64,000 nucleotides of DNA, taken from positions 2,768,707 through 2,832,706 of the forward strand of contig WARS01000034.1 of NCBI GenBank assembly GCA_008933995.1, given 5' to 3'. Made by a program: the position numbers and the translations under genes. Origin of the DNA: Datnioides undecimradiatus. Taxonomy: Eukaryota; Chordata; Actinopteri; Lobotiformes; Datnioididae. This document shows positions 55,460 to 64,000 of this stretch, piece after piece. The notes beneath the pieces were generated by a model that searched no databases, had not been told where the DNA came from, and saw only the letters and a program-made list of their open reading frames with translations. Position 1 is the first letter of the stretch, and each line of letters starts with the position of its first letter.

Positions 55460-58375
55460 TTATTAACACCCACAGACAAAAACAGCACTGACTTCTTGCT
55501 CAACTCTTGGAAACCTTGGTACACCATCTACTGTCCGACCAATACGTATTCGGTTGGACAAGAGTGCCGACCAATCAATCAACAACTCAACCAGAAGATG
55601 TCGGAACTAAGCAGGACAAACAAAAGCAACGAATCCTCACAAAGAAAACATGGGAATGAAAAATGACTACCGATTATCAACATAGTTGCTAATTACAGTT
55701 TTCTTAATCCACTCATTGATAAATCAACTGCTGCAGTTCTAAGTCTGTCTGACAAGTACCGCTTTGAAGTAAGCTTCCAAGGTGATATCAGGCAACAGAG
55801 TTATAAAAAGAAGCTGCAAGAAAAAAACAGAACAACTTTTTTCCCAGTAATTCATTCATTTATAAACATGGAATTAAATGTACATGGTAAGTAAGCAGGC
55901 CGTCGAAGCAGTTTACCTGTAAAAAATGGACTGTTTGAACATGTGGCTGAGTAAACTGGGTCACCGAGAAAGCTTAGAAAAACCGGCCCGCATCAATTTT
56001 TATGTTAAGTTCCAGCTTTGATTTGAGCCTGCCTCCGGAGCTGCTTTGCTTCAGTCAAATATCTTCCAAACTAAAACTCCAACCTGCTGAGAATTCACAT
56101 TAACAAGTAATCAAACAATCTGTCTTCAAATTCCTTTACCAGACAGTCCTTTTAGAAACTCGTCTATCGTGACACACTGAGGCCTAGAACTAGTAATTAG
56201 AGTCTCTCTTCTCCACAGCAGATTGTTAGTGATATTTTGCTCTGATAGAACCCCTCAGATCTCTGCGTGAGTCCAAAAGCTGTCATCACCTAACATTAGC
56301 TCCTCTAAAAACAGCACAGCTACCTGTCAGCCTTCTCTCCACAAACCAGCATGTGTGCTATAGTATAATCACCCACCCTCCCATTAGCACGACATATAAG
56401 ATCGTTTCACGGGTTGTGTTTTTTACCTGATACTATAAATCACTTTTGTACACCACGGGATGTTTTATTGACAACACCTGAGTAAGTCCTGTTACGCCAG
56501 CTCTTTAAACATGAACACCCAGAGCCTTGGCAGTGGAACAGCAGCACGTTTACAGCTGATCATGGCGTAAATGTGTAGCTATGTTTTCATTGCCCATCTT
56601 ACAAGAAGTAGCTTTTGCAGTTTTTCCATAACACCTAATGTTTTCACAATGAAACATGAATCATCTTCTCTGAGATATTTTGTTATAGTCATAAATCGCC
56701 ATAACAAGCTCTAATTACACCGCCATTCCAACCCATCCATCTGTGCTTCCACTAATGTTTTGGACTGATGCGATGATTTTAGCAGTCTCACTCTCTGTTG
56801 CTAAGGAGTCCTCCGGTGACCTCGATTGTGATTAAAGGGCACCATTAGACAACCTCAAACTGTACGGCTTAAGCCACACACACACACACACGCACGCACT
56901 TCTTGTAAATGCCGCCTGAAGAATTAATAGCGCCTTTACTCGGAATCTGTCTTTTGTAGAGCTCACCATTAGGTGCTAATAGTGGTGTTATTTCATAGAT
57001 GGTGACAACTTGGCAGCGTCAGACATAGTAAAGATGGCTATCGCAGGCTATTTACCATAGAGATAGCCTTGAAGCAAGATACAGCATGAACTTGATGCTA
57101 TCATGGACTCTTAAAACACACTGCTGGACAATGGGAAATATAGGACTGGTGTTTTTTTTGGGGCAGTAACAATTCTCTGTACTGGCCAGATGGTATGTGA
57201 TTAATGGATTTTAAAGCTGCAATGCACAGTACGAAGCAAAGTAAAATCAAAATGACTGACACAATCCAGATAGAAAAAGAAATCAATAGTCTCAACCAAG
57301 CATGGTCTAAAATGCCTTAAAGGTGCATAAATCCAATAAGGCTGAAAACAATAACAACAAAGCAAAATATTAAAATCAAGCTTCCATTGTTGTTGCCAAT
57401 ATTTTTTTTTTTCTGCACCAGCTCAATTGGGAGGTAATTTAAAGGAGGGTTTCATCCCCCTTGTTAGCAAAATGACCAAAAATGCAACCCCCTTGTTAAC
57501 TTGCCACCCCCCCTTCTCTATCCTGTAGCAGCAGAGATAGTACAGAGGCATGGGGTGTTTAATTGAACATGTTAGTCTAGTCAGTCTGACTCATTGATCT
57601 TTTATCTGACTGAGGTTTGTGCAAGTTACAATCCACGGCCCTGACCATCAGTCATCTAACTGTGCTGTACTGATAAATCCATGGTGCTGAGGTAGCAGAC
57701 GGATTTGTGATTTCCCCTTTTTTGGATCTATAACATTGTCCCATACTATATACTAAAAATACAAATTAAATACAGTATTATATTTAGCCTCTGTTGATTA
57801 CTGTTACCTTCATATTTGACTTAAGTGATTTTTAGAGTTTTTACTATAGATTTAGGATTAGTTTTATCCCTCCTGTTAAATCCAGAAGTTGTAGTGCTTT
57901 CCTGTTATTATTTTAAAATATATACTTTAGAAAAGCTAACATGGCAGACATTATGCTAATCATGTATCAACAGGATTATGCTAAAACATAGTCTTATGGT
58001 AGCGTAAGTAACAAAGCATCATTAAGTCAATGACCCAGACATGTGAATTGCACATCTGTTTTAAGTTTGCAAACGTAAGTTAGCTGCTAAAAGCTAGTAG
58101 TCTCACCAGACCACATGAAGCCATAGCTGCAAAATCACTCATATTCAAGTGAGTGGAGGGCACGTTTTATTGCTGCTGAATTCTTTTCAGTTGAACATTG
58201 AGCATGTTTAATTTCTTCTTTCAGAAGTCACGCAGTCTCACTGTAAGGCAGGATGAGGCATGTTTCATTACAGGATTAGAGACAGTTGCCTGTGAAGCAG
58301 CTGAGAAATACATCCCCGCGTCATGCTGGAACTGTTTTCAGTGGACAGTGATATATTCACAAGCTGTGGTCATGG
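55460..58375. other. Non-coding block, no gene seen
   Basis: Almost 3 kb of unique AT-leaning sequence. It includes CA repeat at 56875-56890, T-runs at 57152-57159 and 57403-57413, and C-rich patches near 57505-57515. No conserved-looking block stands out except 56690-56900. No frame is supported. Confidence 0.42.
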
Positions 58376-58379
58376 AAGA

Positions 58380-58510
58380 ACCTTCATGATATTGGTTGAG
58401 AATGACACTGACCAGCCCGCATCGGATTTTTAATAAAACGGCAAATTTGCCTGATTTATTAGCGGATGAAATGGCACATACAGTCCCGCCAAATGCAGTA
58501 TGTCCCTGTG
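58380..58510. promoter_or_regulatory. Candidate conserved non-coding element
   Basis: Contains CGGATTTTTAATAAAACGGC and CTGATTTATTAGCGG, complex and repeat-free up to the A-run at 58534. Texture-based. Confidence 0.35.
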
Positions 58511-58533
58511 AATGTGTGTCAGAGAGGATTTAT

Positions 58534-58558
<25 letters not shown>
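58534..58558 (+). repeat. A25 mononucleotide run
   Basis: Twenty-five consecutive A, the longest homopolymer in the window. It could be a retroposition tail, but no SINE or processed transcript is recognised upstream. Confidence 0.93.
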
Positions 58559-58564
<6 letters not shown>

Positions 58565-58788
58565 TGTGAACTGTGCTGAACTGTGTGCAGATGATATCCG
58601 CCGCTCGGTTGTTCTAATTTCAAGGTTCTGGAGGTGCTGGAGCTGCTTGGCTAGTGGACGGTGACATTGCTCCTGTGTTGGTGGGGATGTAAACCCCCGC
58701 CACCACCCAGATGAGATGTCATCAGATTTACGGTTATGGATTGCGTGCAGATTGTGTCACAGTGGCTACAGATGTTGAGTGTCAGTGC

Positions 58789-58827
58789 GGGAGAAGGGAA
58801 GAGGGAGGGACCGGGGGAAGAGAGGGG
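58789..58827 (+). other. Six-run G-quadruplex motif
   Basis: Runs of G at 58789-58791, 58796-58798, 58803-58805, 58807-58809, 58813-58817 and 58824-58827 are separated by loops of 4, 4, 1, 3 and 6 bases. This satisfies the canonical G3+ N1-7 rule with two runs to spare. Confidence 0.85.
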
Positions 58828-58829
58828 AA

Positions 58830-59020
58830 CTGTTACCCTGGGTATACTTGAAGAGATTCACTCCATTTGCACATACTTGTCAGGCTGAATCCCACAGAGT
58901 AGGGTGCTCATTTTCACTTCATAGCTAACTAACAGGGCATGCAATATAGCTAGATGTGTCTGCTCTCTGAGTATGCGCCTCCGTTTTTGAACAGGCTTCT
59001 CGTCCATGATCTGCTACAGT
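58830..59020. other. Non-coding block, no gene seen
   Basis: Short unique stretch without recognisable features. Confidence 0.4.
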
Positions 59021-59300
59021 CCTATCCTCGCCACACACTCTCCATGATTTATTATTTTCTATATTCCTTGGCTATTATATTTGTTTCAATATTTGATTGC
59101 GGTGCTTTGTTTGGATTTAAATTCTCATAAAGCTGGATTCACTTCTCTAAGTACAATATTAAACCTAATTATGGGGAAGCAATATTCTTACTCCAACAAC
59201 ATGCCTGACTGAGGCTCGGGGCCTTGCTTATTCTTCCTCTGCCTCATTTCATAAAGCCTTAATTAACACAACAAAGGTCCATTGTCCTCCAGATGCCATC
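59020..59300. promoter_or_regulatory. Candidate conserved non-coding element
   Basis: Words include ATGATTTATTATTTTC, TATTAAACCTAATTATGGGG and GCCTTAATTAACAC, with no simple repeats. Strong resemblance in texture to deeply conserved developmental elements. Confidence 0.4.
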
Positions 59301-60265
59301 ACTCAGTGGACAACTTTGGATGTGGAAACTGTCAGGAAGTTTGGTTCCAAACTTTTTTAAACCGAAAGACGCCGTGACAAACGGTTCAGAGCTGCATAGC
59401 GACTGTAAAGGATGTGCAAAATGTGTCACCCGTGTTTTTGATGAATCACCCTTGCAATGAACAAAAAGGGTGCACTTTAAAAGCAATAACAAGCTGTCTC
59501 ATTTCCTTGAGTGCCTCTTGTAAAATGTCCTACTGACTGACAGTAAGAAGCAGATTGTTTGAGGCTCCAACAAGATGAACTGAAAATCTGCAACTGTTAC
59601 AACTGAGCTGCTAGAAATAGAACTAATAGTTGATCCGTAATGGGAAGAATCTGATTTTGCCTAATTTGACCCTGACTTTGCACCATCTCCTCAGCATCTA
59701 TTGGTCAAGCCTGACATCCTCAAGCCAGTGCGGGCCAAAGGGTCAATCTCATATTCCTGTCACTGAGGTTAAAGAGGGCCAACCCAGAGAACAGCTGGTC
59801 AGGCTGAGTGGAAACTGACACAACAGATGAACTAACATTTAGCTTTTGGAATGGTAAGCCTGGCCTGGCATTTAGTGACATTTGCCTTGCCACAGAGATG
59901 CATCTGGAGAGTCGGAAGAAGAAAAAAAAAAAAGAAAAGCAGTGGAGGAGTGTAATTGCAGGCTGACCATTCATATTGGACCTATTAGCTAGATTATCTG
60001 TGGAGTGGACAGTGAGTAATGTTTAATGAAGCTGTGACATGTCACTTATTTCTAAATTCCTCTTTCACACAGGCTGCCCTCTTTAATGGAGCTCTAATGG
60101 AACCGCAATTTAAAAGTTCAGTATGTACTTTACCAACCAGGGTCCTGTTCAACTTTGAGAGGGACTATAGTAGAAAATGGCAGCGGTCATTTCTGATCAG
60201 TTTTGTTAATCATCATGTGACAGAACTTTGTTTGATATGCCTTTGCTGGTCACCTTTCCCCTTTC
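59300..60265. other. Non-coding block, no gene seen
   Basis: Unique sequence with an A-rich run at 59920-59936. Opposing frames at 59630-59974 overlap and lack domains. Confidence 0.42.
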
Positions 60266-60700
60266 TGTCATTAAAGCTGTACTAATTAACGACTCTGCAT
60301 CAAGGATGGAGGGATTGACTCCACGTGATGTGAAAGGAGTCATCTGGAGTTACAGATACACAATAACACATACACAATCGACAGTCCCCAACTGAGCATT
60401 TTAGTATCTTTTAGCTTTTTTTGTTTGGTTTTGCGTCGCCCAGCTTTGTCCGGTCTCATTGCATCTATCTTTCCCATATCGGCCAACAGTGGGCTACTGT
60501 TTTCAAGCAGTGGATCCTCTTACAAACCAAATGAAAGCTACTGACAAGCATTGAACAGAAAAAAGTCTAAGTTAGCAACAAGCGAGTGAACATAGTCGAG
60601 CACGGTTATGCCTCAGTTTTCTCTTTTGTTTGGAAACAAGTTGCAGAAAGCAGCTGGTACTTTTCATTTTACCGCCGGGTTGAGGTTATTTCAATTCTAC
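60266..60700 (+). mobile_element. Degraded teleost repeat, 'ttaaagctg-actaatt' family
   Basis: Ordered words 'attaaagctgtactaatta', 'ccaactgagcattttagtat', 'gcgtcgcccagctttgtc', 'cccatatcggccaacagtg', 'gaaagctactgacaagcatt' and 'gcgagtgaacatagtcgagc' follow a common percomorph repeat as I recall it. Ends approximate; no coding capacity. Confidence 0.5.
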
Positions 60701-60960
60701 TAGAAAACAGGCAACAATTTAGCATAATTATTTACATTTACATATTTACATTTATGTTAGGATGTACATGTGATGTGATTGTTGCACTGCCTCCAATCAG
60801 CCAGAAAATCAACTCATGCAGGTTGGAAGTTGCCACAGATTACAACATGGGAGGAAAGTCTGGACTGATAAATGGAGAGGTGATCTTTAATGTTTCTCTG
60901 CCTAACAATATCTGTTTTATTTGAGAATGAAAAAATGTGATTGATTAAGAGGATTTGCAC

Positions 60961-61050
60961 TTTATTATCTTTCATTTAACCAGAAAGATCCCATTGAGAT
61001 GCACTATCTCTGCTGGCAGGGAATCCTGGTCAAGATGGCAGCCAAAAAAC
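60961..61050 (+). mobile_element. Fragment of 'aaccagaaagatcccattgag' repeat
   Basis: The ordered words 'tttaaccagaaagatcccat', 'tgagatgcactatctc' and 'cctggtcaagatggcagcc' match a widespread fish repeat carrying 'cctggccaagacggcagc'. About 90 bases remain. Confidence 0.5.
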
Positions 61051-61164
61051 ATAACTGTGTTGGCTGAAAACATACAAATATCCCCTGTGTTTATTAGCAT
61101 ACGGAGTCCTATTAGATGGGTCTTCATATACAAACAGAGCTGCAACCTGTTTCTGCTGTGTTTC

Positions 61165-61530
61165 TGATGTAGCTGCAGCATCTCATTTTTGTCTTTTTTA
61201 AAGTGCATGAAAACGGGCATCAAAGCAGCTTTCTGATGAGCTGACTTTTTGAAGACTCGAGGTTTTACTGAGAGCAAGGTGGATTCTCCCCCAGATTGAT
61301 TCCCTTCTGCTTTCAGCATCTCAAAATCAGCGTGTTCACTTTGGAGATGATGCAGCTTGAAAGTAGCCGGCCTTAAGTAGTGAAAATAATTAGATGGCAC
61401 CAAATTGAGAGGGCTGCCCATTTTCGGCGCCCTGACATGGAAAATCTTCAATAGATTATGATCCAGGCTTGTGCTCACTCGTGTTTTCAGCTCCTTGTGC
61501 CTCAAATCAATAATTGCCTGTCTAGCTTTG
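61165..61530. promoter_or_regulatory. Candidate conserved element under a chance 177-codon frame
   Basis: Complex repeat-free block with GTGAAAATAATTAGATGGC, CTTCAATAGATTATGATC and CTCAAATCAATAATTGCC. The longest open frame of the window (minus, 60972-61505) crosses it, but the frame starts in unique DNA and runs into the repeat fragment at 60961-61050. It has no recognisable domain, so I do not call it coding. Confidence 0.4.
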
Positions 61531-62090
61531 AGTTGGGGGAGATGTTCTAGGTTGTACTTTCATCTTTTTCTCATCTGACCTTTAGTGCAGCAGACATCAT
61601 GCTTGAGAAAATATTCTGCAAATCGATGAAGACAGCGTTTTTTATCACCCCCCCCTATTTTTCTCCCATTACCCTAGCCCCTCTTTGGTACTCCAACTTT
61701 TATCTCACAGAGCCTTGACATACATCCAGTAAGCTCTGTGTGCACAGCAAACCTGGGCCTGACGAGTTATGATCTCTGTGAAACTAGCCGCGTATGGTAA
61801 AAGCTTCAACAATTTTATTCTATGAATCGGCTTGATTAGGGAAAAAAGGATGGAATCACCATTTCATCCAAGAACTAAGCTAAAATAATGCATGTCTGCT
61901 TTCACAACTCAACAAATGAGACTAATCCAGCACTGAAACTCCTCTGACAACTGGATAATAGTAATACTAAAGCATCATCAAATTCAGCTTTACATTCCGC
62001 CTGATTGGAGATCTTTACCCTGTCTTCTTTTCAGTTGGACAGGTACACTGAGGTAAGAAAAGGACAGCACAAACTTTAAAGAATAAAGCC
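61530..62090. promoter_or_regulatory. Candidate conserved non-coding block
   Basis: Part of it, 61795-62030, holds CGGCTTGATTAGGG, GCTAAAATAATGCATG and GAGACTAATCCAGC (Bicoid-class TAATCC) words. A C7 run lies near 61650. No coding frame supported. Confidence 0.35.
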
Positions 62091-62780
62091 ACGTTAGTAT
62101 TGTTCGCCCAAACAGGCTTGTGTGGTTTAGAGTGCTTGGATAAATGTATAATATATAATATACAATGCAAAACACGGCCGGTGTTCATTACAGGACGTCA
62201 GGTCATTCCTCCCACCTGTTCACTCCTGTGGACGAACTCGTTTCAGTTCTCCATTATGAGTTTATCTCTGGCTGGCAGAGGTTGTCGTGTCACTCTGGTA
62301 TGCACAGATCCATTGCAGGGGAACAAATTAGGCTTGACAAGAGAACAGAGAGCTCCTCTGAATAAAGCATCTTTATTCTAGCACCGGGTGTAAAACCAGC
62401 GGGGATAAATATACTTCCACGTATGTCACTATGTGCTTTCTTTAAATGATGAATACTGTTTTGAGATCCGTTTCAGATTCAATTTCAAATCAATTACGGT
62501 CGTGAATAGACATCTGGGGGTTTTCACGGGCTACATTGTCTAGTACTGCCAGAAAATGTAAGGAATTGCCTTCATGCTTTTGAGTCATGAGACATTCCAA
62601 AGTGTAGCATCAATCCAGTGTGAGCACTTCTGCAGTGCTCATCCATCTTAAAACCGCCTTAATCAATATTAAAACATACGTCACGCAAACTTTATTACGG
62701 CCAATTTAATTTAGCTTAATAGAATCCAGACTGCTCGTTTTTCAGGCGCTGGCAACAAAAACCGAGCACAACAAACAAGC
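62090..62780. promoter_or_regulatory. Candidate conserved non-coding block
   Basis: Long complex stretch with TCTGAATAAAGCATC, TTCAAATCAATTACGG, CGCCTTAATCAATATTAAAAC and GGCCAATTTAATTTAGC words. Frames of 66 and 93 codons (62100-62381) have no domain. Texture suggests constraint; unverified. Confidence 0.4.
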
Positions 62781-64000
62781 ATTAAAAGTATTATTCCTGC
62801 CGTCCTCGCTTGACTCTGTTTAGCCCTTTGGATGTTAAGAACACCAGATGTTTGGACTTGATACTGTTTGTTTCAGATTTGAGTAGATGGGGACATGTGG
62901 ATTTGATTTTGAGGATATGTTTCCGGGTCAGTTTTGTAAATGAACACCAGTGGAAAAATATGTTCACTGTCTTGTTTTCATGGCAAGAATGAAATAAAAA
63001 GCAACCTTTGAAATGGACGAATATGACACAATGTATTACAGCAACCACTGACAAATAATAACAACAGTAATATGACATGATATGATAGATAACATGTATT
63101 AATAAACTAGAGTGCATCTGCACTGCAACTGTACACCCATGGTAAGACATTGTCTGCCACTTTAAACTGTTATTTCTACAGAAGTTGAATTAGCTGCCTG
63201 GCCTCATGTTAGTAATGTTAGCTAACTTAATTCTAGCTTATGTTCTTGTATGGACAAAAACAGCAGTCACAATCCTGCAGATGAAGCTGACAAGAACTAA
63301 CAACAACAAAGGCAAAAGGCTGCAGATATGGATGCAGGGTTTGCTTTCAGTCGGTTATCTTTGTCGTTAACGCCCTGTCAGCGGGGATGAGTGCTGGGGA
63401 GACTCTCCTTTAAGGACCGACAAAAAACACTTGCTTCTAGGAGCTGTAGTCGTTATGACGGAAACAAAAGAGGACGTCCACTCAAGTTGTAATCCAGTGA
63501 CAAACTCAACTGAGATGGATAGGTCAACAAGGCATTGGACTTTAACACAGGAGACTCTGTGTGCTAGTACCCTACTGCATGCAGCTGGTTCACTTTCCTT
63601 TGCCCCTTAGACAGCCTGATTCAGCTGCTGACTGCGCACATACGGTACAACCATGGAAATCGTGTGCTTTATCGCACCTAGAGCACGTTTACCCACAGTG
63701 CAGCGCCATTAGCAAAGTTCAGTGCCTTAATCAGGGTTCGTCAGCTACCGCTCTGATGGTGGGCAACACAGATGAAATACTCGCCAGCCTCTGTGTGACA
63801 TCTCACAGCTGGATAACGCCCCGCAGTCAGCGCTGCGGACTGAACCTGCTAATTCATGTTTAATTTGTCGGCTTTGTTGCCTGTGTGCTGTGTCGCCACA
63901 CGCTTTTCTATTTTAGGTAGAAAAATACCCAGACAAATATATTTAATTGCACGAGCGTATTCTTTAAGAGAGAATTTCTAATCTTAGATCACAAGATGGC
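62780..64000. other. Non-coding block to window end, no gene seen
   Basis: Unique sequence. A minus-strand 119-codon frame (62791-63150) and a plus-strand 100-codon frame (63561-63863) are the longest, without recognisable domains. Part 63540-63860 is GC-balanced and could be an unrecognised dispersed repeat. Confidence 0.4.

Noticed and set aside
58300-58558. Possible processed pseudogene with A25 tail
   Set aside because: No upstream open frame or recognisable transcript; AATAAA-like words upstream are incidental to the AT-rich block.
60972-61505. 177-codon minus-strand open frame, the longest in the window
   Set aside because: No recognisable domain, its 3' part lies over a dispersed-repeat fragment, and a frame of this length is roughly expected once by chance in 64 kb at this base composition.

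Overview
This 64 kb window looks like nuclear genomic DNA of a bony fish, most likely a spiny-rayed (percomorph-type) teleost. The evidence is vertebrate-style non-coding composition, with many (CA)n/(TG)n, (CT)n and (AAAT)n microsatellites and degraded interspersed repeats that I recognise from memory as teleost families. There are no bacterial, phage or viral gene arrays, no CRISPR array and no rRNA. I recognise no tRNA or known microRNA. No open reading frame resembles a known protein. The longest one (minus strand, 60972-61505, 177 codons) is about what chance gives in this much sequence. I call no protein-coding gene with confidence. The window is best read as intergenic (gene-desert-like) or deep intronic sequence.

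Two mobile elements are supported by their own structure. A 611-bp hAT-type non-autonomous transposon at 5910-6520 has degenerate terminal inverted repeats and a 7-of-8 matching 8-bp target duplication. A 368-bp element at 52521-52888 begins TG, ends CA, has an exact 5-bp target duplication (ATTTG), a TATA-like motif and AATAAA; it reads as a solo LTR. A second dispersed family rich in 'gctaa/tagc' words occurs at about 23.3 kb, 49.4 kb (same orientation), 47.7 kb (inverted) and as a scrap at 33.5 kb. Smaller fragments lie at 5.65, 11.1, 14.1, 37.8, 41.0, 55.2, 55.4, 60.3 and 61.0 kb.

The rest is unique sequence. Many blocks of 150-1000 bp look like conserved developmental enhancers: balanced composition, few simple repeats, dense homeodomain (TAATTA/ATTA), POU octamer, SOX, forkhead and MEF2-like words. 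The strongest is about 30.3-31.3 kb; others lie at 9.5-10.2, 20.9-23.2, 25.7-25.9, 38.8-39.2, 41.5-41.7, 46.2-46.4, 52.1-52.4, 59.0-59.3 and 61.2-62.8 kb. Conservation is inferred from appearance only; no alignment was possible. If the inference holds, the window is a regulatory landscape around or within a developmental gene whose coding exons lie outside it.

Other sequence-visible structures are: two perfect palindromes made of overlapping POU octamers (25.8 and 43.4 kb), three strong hairpins or foldbacks (0.24, 44.2, 46.4 kb), a six-run G-quadruplex motif (58.8 kb), a (GT)n(GC)n Z-DNA-type tract (5.0 kb), a tiny very dense CpG cluster (29.4 kb), and a 33-bp direct repeat pair (9.04/9.30 kb).
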